The notes: generated by a model from the letters alone, not told the origin. 12,334 bases of DNA from Chloroflexota bacterium (GCA_004298915.1 SCTE01000226.1:1-12334); one strand, 5' to 3'; shown: positions 1-6,998, counted from the stretch's first letter. Made by a program: numbers and translations.

Positions 1-789
1 GGGCTCGATCAGGTCGGCGCCTTCGTCCTGTATGCCTCGATCACGGCCAGCTTCGTGATCGCCTGGAGCCTATACGCGTCGGACTACAGTCGCTACCTTC
101 CACCAACTGCCTCTCGATCGAAGGTGTTCTGGCTCACGGTACTCGGCCTGACGCTGTCCGCCGGATGGATCGAGACCCTCGGGTTGCTGGTGGCCGACAA
201 GGCGTCTGAGGGCGGCGCCGTCGATACGATCAACACGATCCTGTCGGGCTCGATCCTTGCCCCGCTCGCCATGCTCGCAATCGCCATCGGCACGATTGCG
301 GTCAACGCGATGAACGACTACACCGGGTCATTGTCCCTGCAAGGAGCCGGCATCCGGATCCCAAGGGTCTACGCCGCGGGCGCGGTCGCCGTCCTCGGGT
401 TCCTGTTCACGCTCTATCTGAACGACGGCAACCTCGTCGGCAAGTTCGAGAATTACCTCCTGTTCATCATCTACTGGGTGACGCCCTGGGCGGGCGTCGT
501 GCTGGCCGACTGGTGGCTGCGCGGCCGCCGCGCGGATGTGTCCGGACTCGCTGACTACGCGAAGCTTCCTTCAGGGATGGTGGGGCTGGTCTCGCTCGCC
601 ATCGGGTTCATCGTCTCCTTGCCATTCGGGACCTCGGTCTTCGGCGACGAGATCGCGAAGGCCACCGGGCTCCCAGTCAACGGCCTCGCAGCAACACTGC
701 ATTACGCCGACTTCGCTTACCTGGTCGGGTTCGTCGTGGCGTTCGGTGTCTATTGGATTGCCGCGCGCGGGTCCGTCTCTCGCGCCTGA
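1..789 (+). CDS. NCS1-family cytosine/purine/ureide permease, C-terminal part
   Basis: The reading frame is open from the first base of the window, so the gene starts upstream; 262 residues are visible, roughly the C-terminal half of a family normally 450-500 residues long. The motif YASDYSRYLP and, later, NAMNDYTGSLSLQ are characteristic of nucleobase:cation symporter-1 proteins (cytosine permease, purine and hydantoin/allantoin transporters). Several hydrophobic helices are visible, for example around window residues 45-65, 80-100, 120-140, 155-170, 195-215 and 235-255, so this is an integral inner-membrane protein. NCS1 proteins import nucleobases or related cyclic ureides with Na+ or H+. 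The exact substrate cannot be read from this half. It converges on the ureohydrolase/deacetylase-fold operon, which may act on the same class of compound. The GTG at 55 is internal and not the start. Confidence 0.88.
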   Translation, partial: GLDQVGAFVLYASITASFVIAWSLYASDYSRYLPPTASRSKVFWLTVLGLTLSAGWIETLGLLVADKASEGGAVDTINTILSGSILAPLAMLAIAIGTIAVNAMNDYTGSLSLQGAGIRIPRVYAAGAVAVLGFLFTLYLNDGNLVGKFENYLLFIIYWVTPWAGVVLADWWLRGRRADVSGLADYAKLPSGMVGLVSLAIGFIVSLPFGTSVFGDEIAKATGLPVNGLAATLHYADFAYLVGFVVAFGVYWIAARGSVSRA

Positions 790-811
790 CAGCGCCGGAA
801 CCTCTCAATCA

Positions 812-841
812 GGCCCCCGTCGGCAGCAGCCGTCGGGGGCC
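812..841. terminator. Hairpin between convergent genes, probable bidirectional terminator
   Basis: The 8-bp arms GGCCCCCG (812-819) and CGGGGGCC (834-841) pair perfectly. After a T-T mismatch, CGGC/GCCG (821-824 and 829-832) continue the stem around an AGCA loop. It lies 22 bp after the permease stop and 17 bp from the stop of the minus-strand gene at 859. There is no long T tract on either side, so efficiency is uncertain, but the symmetric GC-rich stem between converging genes is the usual arrangement. Confidence 0.7.
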
Positions 842-858
842 TTCGCCGTGCACCGAGG

Positions 859-1773
859 CTAGCGGTCCGGACTCGTGGCGTGGCGTCGATGCACGACCGG
901 GTCCATCGTCAGGCCTGCCGTGTGCTCGGCGATCTCCCCGGCCGTCGCGATCCACAGGCCGTCGATCTCGCGGGCCCGGGCGATCAGGCGCTCCAGGGCA
1001 ACGGCACGCGACGCCCGTCCGGAGATGAACGGGTGGTTGGTCAGCATGAACAGCCCGCCCTCGTCGACGAGCGCCTCGAGCTCGAGGGTCCAGCGGGCGA
1101 TCACGTCGTCCGGACTGGCGATGACACCCGAGCCGGTGATGCCCGGGAGGTAGTTGTACGGCTCCCAGTCATCGAGGCCCCAGTGGGCCGGCAGCTCGAC
1201 GATCGTCGCCGCGTCGGGCTCGGCCGATGTCGCGAGCAGGTACGGATGGTCGGCATCCATGAGGCCGCTCTCGTACCGGAAGCCGTGCCGGACGAGGAGC
1301 GCGGGCAGGCGATAGGAGAATTCCCAGTTGGGCGCCCGATAGCCAACCGGACGGACGCCCGCGACCGCGTCGAGGGCCTCCAGCCCGCGCAGCAGCAGAG
1401 CCTCCTCGGTGCCTTCGTCGGTCGCCGAGCGGGCGCCCTCATGGAGGTAGCCGTGATGGCCGATCTCGTGGCCCGCGTCGCGGATCGAGCGGGTCAGGTC
1501 GGGCCAGCGCTCGGCGGTATAGCCCGGGATGAAGAAGGTGGCCCGGATTCCCTGGCGATCGAGGACGCGGAGCAGTCGGGGCACGCCCGTCCTCGGTCCA
1601 TACGCCTGGTGGCTCATGACATCGAGCCAGTCGGCGGCCTCGGGATGGTCGAACAGGATCGGGCTCTCGGCGTCCACATCGAACGTGAAGCACGCTGCGG
1701 CCCGGATGCCGTCAGGCCAGTGGAACCCGGGCGGCGCCGGGTTTCGCCACGCCTCTTCGTGCGGGTCGGTCAC
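859..1773 (-). CDS. Polysaccharide deacetylase-fold (CE4/NodB) hydrolase, PuuE/HpPgdA-like
   Basis: A 304-residue NodB-fold metal hydrolase. Motif 1 is TFDVDAES (catalytic/metal Asp32 and Asp34). Motif 2 is HGYLH (His107 and His111), in the context GHEIGHHGYLHE. The RAPN loop is at residues 146-149, and a C-terminal TNHP segment supplies the late histidine. The DVD variant of motif 1 and the preceding tryptophan-rich N terminus resemble the subgroup holding PuuE allantoinase and Helicobacter PgdA, some of whose members open cyclic amides rather than deacetylate sugars. No signal peptide is seen, which favours a cytoplasmic small-molecule substrate. The start is the GTG at 1773, whose GTGA overlaps the TGA of the upstream ureohydrolase gene, so the two are translationally coupled. 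The open frame continues upstream to 2472, but only as a shadow of that gene. The fold is sure; the substrate is inferred. Confidence 0.88.
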   Translation of the reverse strand: MTDPHEEAWRNPAPPGFHWPDGIRAAACFTFDVDAESPILFDHPEAADWLDVMSHQAYGPRTGVPRLLRVLDRQGIRATFFIPGYTAERWPDLTRSIRDAGHEIGHHGYLHEGARSATDEGTEEALLLRGLEALDAVAGVRPVGYRAPNWEFSYRLPALLVRHGFRYESGLMDADHPYLLATSAEPDAATIVELPAHWGLDDWEPYNYLPGITGSGVIASPDDVIARWTLELEALVDEGGLFMLTNHPFISGRASRAVALERLIARAREIDGLWIATAGEIAEHTAGLTMDPVVHRRHATSPDR

Positions 1774-2723
1774 CGGTCGCGGCGTCGGAGTGCGACCAGC
1801 GAGAGCATCTCGTAGGCGAGATTGGCCGCCAGGGTCGCGGTCTGGCCGGCCGGATCGTAGGCCGGGATGACCTCGACGACATCGAACCCGACGAAGTCGA
1901 TCTCGGTCAGGGCCCGCAGCACGGCGAGCATGTCGTGCGCCGACGGACCACCCGCCTCCGGCGTTCCGGTTCCCGGTGCGTACGCAGGGTCGACGACATC
2001 GATGTCGAAGCTGATGTAGGCCGGGCGGTCGCCGACCCGCTCCTTGATCCTGGCCGCGACAGCCGCTGGGCCCATCCGGAAGACGTCCTCGGTCGTGAGA
2101 TAGTCGAGGCCCAGCTCCGTCCGGAGCCCCGTCCAGTCCTCCGGGGCGTAGAGCGAGCCGCGCAGTCCCACTTCGATGGAATGCGCCGTGTCCACGAGGC
2201 CCTCCTCGATCGCCCGTCGCATCCACGTCCCGTGGTTGTGCTTCTCCCCGAAATAGCTGTCCCAGGCATCGGTGTGCGAATCGAAGTCGATGACCGCGAC
2301 CGGGCCCCTTGACTTCGTCGCCCGGAGGTGCGGCAGCGTGCAGGCATGGTCCCCGCCGACCAGGAGCGGGATCACGCCGGCCTCCACGATCGGGGCGATG
2401 GCCGCCTCGATGGCCGCGTAGCTCCGCTCGGTGTAGCCGGGGACGATCGCGACGTCGCCGAAATCGACGCACGACAGGATCTCGAACGGCGCGACGTCCA
2501 GGTTCGCGTTGTACGGTCGGAGCATGACGCTCGCGGTGCGGACGGCACTGGGCCCGAAGCGACCGCCGACCCGGTAGGTCACGCCGGTATCGAACGGGAC
2601 GCCGACCATCGCCACGTCAACGTCCTTTAGCGTCGTGACATGCGGCAGTCGGGCGAACGTCGTCGGGCCCGTGAACCGCGGGCTCTGCAGCGAATCCTCG
2701 GGGACGTAGCGCGGCATGGGCAT
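1770..2723 (-). CDS. Ureohydrolase (agmatinase/guanidinobutyrase-like)
   Basis: A 317-residue protein of the arginase/agmatinase family, which hydrolyses guanidino compounds to urea and an amine at a binuclear Mn2+ centre. All six expected ligands are present: His126 in GGDHA, Asp148/His150/Asp152 in DFDSHTD, and Asp240/Asp242 in SFDIDVVDP. The family signature continues as APGTGTPEAGG. HNHGTWMRRAIEEG (162-175) matches the substrate-loop region of bacterial agmatinase/guanidinobutyrase-type members. The guanidino substrate cannot be fixed from sequence: agmatine, guanidinobutyrate, guanidinoacetate or guanidine itself are possible, as the family is often over-annotated as SpeB. It is the first gene of a two-gene operon with the NodB-fold hydrolase (GTGA overlap). 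ATG codons at 2723 and 2717 are both possible starts; neither has a clear Shine-Dalgarno sequence. Confidence 0.9.
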   Translation of the reverse strand: MPMPRYVPEDSLQSPRFTGPTTFARLPHVTTLKDVDVAMVGVPFDTGVTYRVGGRFGPSAVRTASVMLRPYNANLDVAPFEILSCVDFGDVAIVPGYTERSYAAIEAAIAPIVEAGVIPLLVGGDHACTLPHLRATKSRGPVAVIDFDSHTDAWDSYFGEKHNHGTWMRRAIEEGLVDTAHSIEVGLRGSLYAPEDWTGLRTELGLDYLTTEDVFRMGPAAVAARIKERVGDRPAYISFDIDVVDPAYAPGTGTPEAGGPSAHDMLAVLRALTEIDFVGFDVVEVIPAYDPAGQTATLAANLAYEMLSLVALRRRDR

Positions 2724-2739
2724 GAGTCTAGCGCGGTGG

Positions 2740-2769
2740 TTGACGCCGTAATGGCCGAGACGCTAGGAT
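2740..2769 (+). promoter_or_regulatory. Sigma-70-like promoter of the SAM riboswitch operon
   Basis: A -35 box TTGACG (2740-2745) and a -10 box TAGGAT (2764-2769) are separated by 18 bp. Transcription would start near 2776, about 12 nt before the first paired strand of the SAM-I aptamer. The divergent ureohydrolase gene starts only 17 bp away at 2723, so the two promoters must be back to back or overlapping. Confidence 0.6.
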
Positions 2770-2787
2770 CCACCGACAACTGAATAG

Positions 2788-2894
2788 CCTATCCAGAGTG
2801 GTGGAGGGACCGGCCCGTTGAAGCCACGACAACCTATCGGCGGAGACGCCGACAAGGTGCCAATTCCGGGCAGGACAACCACCTGCGAGATAGG
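2788..2894 (+). ncRNA. SAM-I (S-box) riboswitch aptamer
   Basis: The segment matches the SAM-I consensus closely, including GTGGAGGGACCGGCCC (2801-2816) followed by TTGAAGCC, the CGACAACC element, and AAGGTGCCAATTCC (2854-2867) after P3. Pairings seen: P1 CCTATC (2788-2793) with GATAGG (2889-2894); P2 GTGG (2798-2801) with CCAC (2824-2827); P3 TCGGCG (2837-2842) with CGCCGA (2847-2852) closed by a GAGA tetraloop; P4 GCAGG (2870-2874) with CCTGC (2882-2886). It is followed directly by an intrinsic terminator, so binding of S-adenosylmethionine is expected to switch transcription off. The controlled genes are the QueF-like gene at 3023 and thrC at 3514. Confidence 0.93.
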
Positions 2895-2906
2895 GATCAC
2901 CCATTG

Positions 2907-2937
2907 ACCCTTCCCGTAGGAAGGGTTTCTTGTTTCT
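2907..2937 (+). terminator. Intrinsic terminator, expression platform of the SAM riboswitch
   Basis: A perfect 8-bp stem, ACCCTTCC (2907-2914) with GGAAGGGT (2919-2926), closes a CGTA loop and runs into a T-rich tail (TTCTTGTTTCT). This is the only hairpin in the window with a proper T tract. The 3' strand of aptamer P1 (AGGG at 2892-2895) can pair with CCCT (2908-2911) at the base of the terminator stem, a possible though short antiterminator. High SAM should therefore favour termination before the first gene. Confidence 0.88.
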
Positions 2938-3022
2938 CGGGTCCGGACGGTAGGCAGCCCACATCTCCCCGCGGGCGTCCCGCCCAGCGCGCGCGAAGCG
3001 CGCCACCGATCAGGAGCCGACC

Positions 3023-3517
3023 ATGACCGAGACGATCGCCAGCCTCGCCCGAGCCACCGCTCGGTCGATGATGCCCGCGTCGGCAGCCGTTCGACCCGGT
3101 CGCGACGGTCGCAGCGGAAGCGTCAGGACCGGCGCCCGCGAGCTCCTGGCGGCCCTGCCGAATCGCGTCGCGACACGCTATCGGGTCCGGATCGAGACGG
3201 CGGAACTCACCTTCCTCGGCGCACCGGCCCAGCCCGATTTCGCCCGGCTCGTGATCGACTACATCCCGGGCGATCGGCTGATCGAGCTCAAGTCGCTCAA
3301 GCAATACATCGGCGAGTTTCGCAATCGTCATCTGTCCTACGAGCGGATCGCGAACGTCATCAGAGACGACATCGAGGCGATCTTCGCACCGCGCTCCCTC
3401 CGGGTGACGCTCAGCTTCCAGCCGCGTGGCGGCGCGTCGACGACCGTGACCGTCCCTGCCGATGCCGAGGAGGACGCCTACGAAGCCTGGGCTCAGTCCC
3501 ACGGGGCCACCCGATGA
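3023..3517 (+). CDS. QueF-family T-fold protein lacking the catalytic cysteine
   Basis: A 164-residue protein homologous to short (type I) QueF, the NADPH-dependent 7-cyano-7-deazaguanine reductase of queuosine synthesis. Shared elements are QPDF (70-73), which carries the catalytic-site Asp (Asp72), the NADPH-binding-type motif ELKSLKQY (88-95), FRN (99-101), the substrate Glu (Glu107) and the C-terminal PRGG (134-137). The family motif FTSxCPxTGQPDF reads LTFLGAPAQPDF here: the nucleophilic Cys is Gly/Ala, one residue is deleted, and the protein has no cysteine at all. The His before the substrate Glu is Tyr106. Classic preQ0 reduction through a thioimide therefore looks impossible, and the true function is unknown. 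Residues 1-40 are a disordered-looking, Arg/Ala-rich extension. AGGAG at 3012-3016 supports the ATG at 3023. It is the first gene of the SAM riboswitch operon and overlaps thrC by ATGA. Confidence 0.82.
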   Translation: MTETIASLARATARSMMPASAAVRPGRDGRSGSVRTGARELLAALPNRVATRYRVRIETAELTFLGAPAQPDFARLVIDYIPGDRLIELKSLKQYIGEFRNRHLSYERIANVIRDDIEAIFAPRSLRVTLSFQPRGGASTTVTVPADAEEDAYEAWAQSHGATR

Positions 3518-4923
3518 CGGCGGTGGCCACAACGTCGCCGAGCGACGTCGTCCAGGAGCCGAAGCCCGTTCGCGCGTCCGGGCCAACGCCGGATGCCGGC
3601 CGGTCGCCGGGCACGGATCCAGCCGTTCGATCGAGGATCGCCGGGCTTCGCTGCAAGAACTGCCATCGCCCCGAGGCGATCGGTCCCCACTTCGTCTGCC
3701 CGGCCTGCTTCGGTGGTCTCGAGGTCGTCTACGACCGCGACGCGGTCCGGGCACAGGTCAGCCGCGCCGCGATCGAAGCGCGCGATCCCGGGATCTGGCG
3801 CTACCTCGAGCTGCTGCCCGTGGACCAGGCGCCGGCACGCGGGCTCGCGGTCGGTTCGACTCCCCTGATCCGCGCCGATCGACTCGGCGCCGACATCGGC
3901 TTGGCGAGCGGCCGGCTCTTCCTGAAGGACGACACACGGAACCCGACGCTGTCGTTCAAGGATCGGGTCGTCGCGATCGCCGCGGCGCGGGCGGTCACGT
4001 TCGGCTTCGACACGCTTGCCTGTGCCTCCACCGGCAACCTCGCCGGCGCCACCGCGGCAGCCGCCGCGGCGCTCGGCCTGCGGGCCGTCGTCTTCGTGCC
4101 GGCAAGCCTCGAGCCGGCCAAGATCGATCACGCGCTCTCGTTCGGGGCGACCGTCGTTCCCGTCGAGGGCACATACGACGACATCAACCGCCTGAGCCTC
4201 GAGATCGCCGACGAGGAGGGCTGGGCCTTCGTCAACGTCAACCTGCGGCCGTTCTACGCCGAGGGCAGCAAGACCCTTGCCTTCGAGGTCGCCGAGCAGC
4301 TCGGCTGGCGGTTGCCGGACGTCATCGTCGCCCCGATCGCCTCGGGAAGCCTGTACACGAAGGTCGCGCGCGGCTTCGAGGAGCTCGTGGCCGCCGGCCT
4401 CGTCGAGGACAAGCCGGTCAAGTTCGTCGGGTCGCAGCCGGATGGCTGCTCGCCGGTCGCCCAGGCCTTTGCGTCCGGCGGGGACGAGATCCATCCGGTC
4501 CGCAACCCCGACACCATCGTCCGCTCGCTGGCGATCGGGTCGCCGGCCGACGGCCGCTATGCCGTCGCCCTGGCACGGGCAAGCGGCGGGTCGATCGTGT
4601 CGGTTCCGGACGGCGCGACGGCCGATGCCATCCGCCGGCTCGGGCGGACGGAGGGCGTGTTCGCGGAGACCGCCGGCGGGGTGACCGTGGCCGGACTCGA
4701 GGCGGCCTATCGATCGGGCGTCATCGGTCCCGACGACGAGGTCGTGGCGCTGATCACCGGCAATGGCGTCAAGACGCCCGATGCCAAGTGGTACGGCCTC
4801 GGCGGATCTGCGGACGAGGCGCGAGCCGGGGTCCCGAACCATCCCGGATCCGCCGGCTCCGGCGGCCTCGCCAGCCCGATCGAACCCTCCTACACCGCGT
4901 TCGCGCGCGCGGGCCTGGCCTGA
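3514..4923 (+). CDS. thrC: Threonine synthase (zinc-ribbon type)
   Basis: A 469-residue fold-type II PLP enzyme expected to convert O-phosphohomoserine to threonine in the cytoplasm. Residues 1-40 are low-complexity. A zinc ribbon follows with Cys47/Cys50 and Cys62/Cys65. The PLP lysine is Lys149 in NPTLSFKDR, the phosphate-cradle loop is STGNLAGA (172-179), and the segments PFYAEGSKTLAFE (247-259) and ITGNGVKTPDA (414-424) are typical of the long threonine synthases of archaea, cyanobacteria and Chloroflexi. The start is fixed by the ATGA overlap with the QueF-like gene, implying translational coupling and shared SAM-riboswitch control. Control of threonine synthesis by SAM is unexpected, because threonine and methionine compete for homoserine. 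A role on the methionine side of the branch point is an alternative, but no sequence feature proves it. Confidence 0.9.
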   Translation: MTAVATTSPSDVVQEPKPVRASGPTPDAGRSPGTDPAVRSRIAGLRCKNCHRPEAIGPHFVCPACFGGLEVVYDRDAVRAQVSRAAIEARDPGIWRYLELLPVDQAPARGLAVGSTPLIRADRLGADIGLASGRLFLKDDTRNPTLSFKDRVVAIAAARAVTFGFDTLACASTGNLAGATAAAAAALGLRAVVFVPASLEPAKIDHALSFGATVVPVEGTYDDINRLSLEIADEEGWAFVNVNLRPFYAEGSKTLAFEVAEQLGWRLPDVIVAPIASGSLYTKVARGFEELVAAGLVEDKPVKFVGSQPDGCSPVAQAFASGGDEIHPVRNPDTIVRSLAIGSPADGRYAVALARASGGSIVSVPDGATADAIRRLGRTEGVFAETAGGVTVAGLEAAYRSGVIGPDDEVVALITGNGVKTPDAKWYGLGGSADEARAGVPNHPGSAGSGGLASPIEPSYTAFARAGLA

Positions 4924-4971
4924 TGCGTACCCACGGCCGGCGGCCCTGCGGCGCGTCCAGGACTCGCCTGC

Positions 4972-5048
4972 CATCATCGATCGTGATGATGCGTCCCTCG
5001 GTCTTGCCGGGCCGCTGCTCCTGTATCCGGCGGGCCTGAGCCCGGCGG
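4972..5048 (+). other. Two hairpins in the thrC-DUF4395 gap
   Basis: The 228-bp gap after thrC holds no convincing ORF. It contains a 7-bp stem CATCATC (4972-4978)/GATGATG (4985-4991) and a GC-rich stem CCGGCGGGC (5027-5035)/GCCCGGCGG (5040-5048) with one mismatch and a CTGA loop. Neither has a T tract. The second could be a weak terminator for the SAM riboswitch operon. The gap suggests that the DUF4395 gene has its own promoter, but no clear -35/-10 pair was found. Confidence 0.35.
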
Positions 5049-5151
5049 CCAACCCGGTCGTCCTTCGGTCCGCACCCGGCACCTCCGCGCAGTCGCGCAC
5101 GCCCATATTGGGCCTGGCGCCGCGTCCCTCCCTCCAACTCGAGGTATTCCC

Positions 5152-5652
5152 GTGTCATCGGTCATCCCCGTTCGCGCCATCGATCCGCGCGGCCAGCGCT
5201 TCGGCGCCGGCGCCTCGGCGATCACGCTCGTGCTCGCCATCCTCTTCGACCTACCGCTCATCGCAATCCTCGTCGGCATCGCGCTCGCCGTGAGCGCCGC
5301 CCTCGGGACGCGCTGGTTCCTGTTCGGCCGTCCGTGGCCGACGCTCCGGACGCGGCTCCACCTCGGACCGCCGGCATCGACCGAACCCGAACTCGGCCCG
5401 CGGTTCGCGCAGGCCCTCGGAGCCACGTTCATCCTGTTCGGGGTCGTGCTGTTCGTGGCCGGGGTCCGGCCAGGGTTCTGGCTCCCGATCGTGGCTGTCG
5501 CCGCACTCCAGACGCTCCTTGCCGCGACCGGCTACTGCCTCGGCTGCAAGCTCTACGGCCTGCACTGGTTCCTGCCCGAGCTGTTCGATCGGATCGTTCT
5601 GCGGATCCCGGCTGAGCCGCGGACGCGTCTCGAGACCCCTCGCCCCGGCTGA
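5152..5652 (+). CDS. DUF4395 family membrane protein
   Basis: A 166-residue membrane protein. The family pattern is visible: an N-terminal DPRGQRF (11-17), two hydrophobic hairpins (about 22-52 and 88-127), a central segment EPELGPRFAQALG (78-90), and the hallmark GYCLGCKLY (127-135) with Cys129 and Cys132 as a CxxC pair. DUF4395 has no established function; its genes are often found near thioredoxin-like or sulfurtransferase genes, so a role in thiol or sulfur chemistry at the membrane is a reasonable guess. The GTG start at 5152 has a GAGG Shine-Dalgarno at 5141-5144. It lies 228 bp downstream of thrC on the same strand, and co-expression with the SAM-regulated operon is uncertain. Confidence 0.82.
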   Translation: MSSVIPVRAIDPRGQRFGAGASAITLVLAILFDLPLIAILVGIALAVSAALGTRWFLFGRPWPTLRTRLHLGPPASTEPELGPRFAQALGATFILFGVVLFVAGVRPGFWLPIVAVAALQTLLAATGYCLGCKLYGLHWFLPELFDRIVLRIPAEPRTRLETPRPG

Positions 5653-5780
5653 CCCATCGTTCCGCTGGGCGGGCGCCTCACGGACGGGGTTCCCGAGTGC
5701 CCGACTGATCGCGCGCCTCGGCCCGGGTGCTGGCACCATGGCCGGGTGATTCGCTGGCCTGGTCGTGCGGATACGGATCG

Positions 5781-6941
5781 ATGACCGACACGGCCGACGT
5801 CGTGGTGATCGGTGGCGGCGCGATGGGCGCGAGCATCGCCTACCACCTCGCAGCGGCGGGAGCCGGCCGGATCGTCCTGCTCGAGCGGGAAGGTGCACTC
5901 GGGCTGGGATCCACGGGCCGCTGTGCCGGCGGCTTCCGTCACCAGTTCACGAGCGAGATCAACGTCCGCCTCTCGCTCGAGAGCGTGCGCATGATCCGCT
6001 CGTTCAGCGCGGACCACGACCTGCCGCTCGATGTCCACGTCGAGGGATACCTGTTCCTCGTGCGCTCGGAGGCGGCGTGGCGCGATCATCGAGCGGCAGC
6101 GGCCATGCAGCGCTCGCTCGGGGCTCGCGTCGACGAACTCGACGCCGCTGCCGCCGCCCAGCTCATCCCCGGTCTCGCGGTCGAGGGCGTCGTCGGGGCG
6201 ACGTTCGGGCCGGACGACGGGATCGCCGATCCGTCAGGGCTCACCAACGGCTATGCCACCCTGGCCCGGCGCCTCGGGGTCGAGATCCGGCTGGGATCCA
6301 CCGTGACGAGGATCCGCGCAGGGTCGGACGGATCGTCCATCCGCGGCGTCGATACGGACCGAGGTGCGGTTGACGCCCCCGTCGTGATCAACGCGGCGGG
6401 GGTCTGGGGCGCTGACCTCGCCGCGACCTGCGGGGTGATCCTGCCGGTGCGTCCCGAGCCGCGCCACGTCGTCGTGACCTCGGCGTTCGACGGCCGCCCG
6501 GATCGACGGACGCTCGTCATCGACACCGCGACGATGTTCTACTTCCATCGCGAGGGGCAAGGGGTCCTGATGGGCATGCCCGGGCGCGGCGAGACCGTCC
6601 CGACCTTCGACACGAGGATCGACGAGCGCTGGATTGCCGAGGAGCTGCTCCCGACCGCGATCTCGATCCTGCCCAACCTCGCCGAGGCGGGCCTCGCCCG
6701 CTCCTGGGTGGGCCTCTACGAGATGACGCCGGACCGGCACGCGATCCTCGGGCCGGTCGAGGGGGTCGATGGCCTCTATCTTGCCAATGGTTTCTCGGGC
6801 CACGGCTTCCAGCACGCGCCGATCGTCGGCCGGGTCATTGCCGACCTCGTCACGGGCTCGCAGCCGTTGGTGGACGTGTCATCCCTGCGCCTCGAGCGGT
6901 TCGCCCGCGGCGAGTTGATCGGCGAATCGCACGTCGTCTGA
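5781..6941 (+). CDS. FAD-dependent oxidoreductase, DAO family (sarcosine oxidase beta-like)
   Basis: A 386-residue flavoprotein of the D-amino-acid oxidase/sarcosine oxidase superfamily. The N terminus carries the dinucleotide-binding motif VVIGGGAMGASIAYHL (8-23), followed by the acidic end of beta-2 in LLEREG. The mid-protein VINAAGVWG and the C-terminal YEMTPDRHAILGP and NGFSGHGFQHAPIVGR are typical of SoxB, HcnC and proline/sarcosine dehydrogenase beta subunits, which oxidise secondary amino acids. The substrate cannot be decided; sarcosine, N-methylglycine derivatives or proline are candidates. The ATG at 5781 puts the Rossmann motif at the usual distance from the N terminus; the frame is open further upstream (to 5727), but that stretch does not look coding. 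No strong Shine-Dalgarno is visible. It stands alone, 128 bp after the DUF4395 gene and convergent with merR across a 57-bp gap. Confidence 0.88.
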   Translation: MTDTADVVVIGGGAMGASIAYHLAAAGAGRIVLLEREGALGLGSTGRCAGGFRHQFTSEINVRLSLESVRMIRSFSADHDLPLDVHVEGYLFLVRSEAAWRDHRAAAAMQRSLGARVDELDAAAAAQLIPGLAVEGVVGATFGPDDGIADPSGLTNGYATLARRLGVEIRLGSTVTRIRAGSDGSSIRGVDTDRGAVDAPVVINAAGVWGADLAATCGVILPVRPEPRHVVVTSAFDGRPDRRTLVIDTATMFYFHREGQGVLMGMPGRGETVPTFDTRIDERWIAEELLPTAISILPNLAEAGLARSWVGLYEMTPDRHAILGPVEGVDGLYLANGFSGHGFQHAPIVGRVIADLVTGSQPLVDVSSLRLERFARGELIGESHVV

Positions 6942-6998
6942 GCGGCGGCGTCCGGCGGATCCCAGGCCGCCCGGTCCGTCAATGCCCGCGCTCGGCCC

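Noticed and set aside
1774..2472. Upstream extension of the NodB-fold hydrolase frame to an ATG at 2472
   Set aside because: The added residues are Arg/Gly/Pro-rich and lie wholly antiphase within the well-conserved ureohydrolase gene on the same strand; the GTGA overlap gives the natural start.
2728..3006. A 92-codon minus-strand frame across the riboswitch
   Set aside because: It overlaps a structured SAM-I aptamer and terminator and has no motif or ribosome site.
3462..5039. A 525-codon plus-strand frame overlapping thrC
   Set aside because: Arg-rich frame shift of thrC without recognisable domains.
3493..5106. A 537-codon minus-strand open frame opposite thrC
   Set aside because: Composition is typical of a high-GC antisense shadow (Arg, Gly, Ala, Asp-rich with no motif), while the opposite strand encodes a full threonine synthase.
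5726..5737. Short hairpin GGTGC/GCACC before the flavoprotein gene
   Set aside because: Only 5 bp with a 2-nt loop and no T tract; such stems are expected by chance in DNA this GC-rich.
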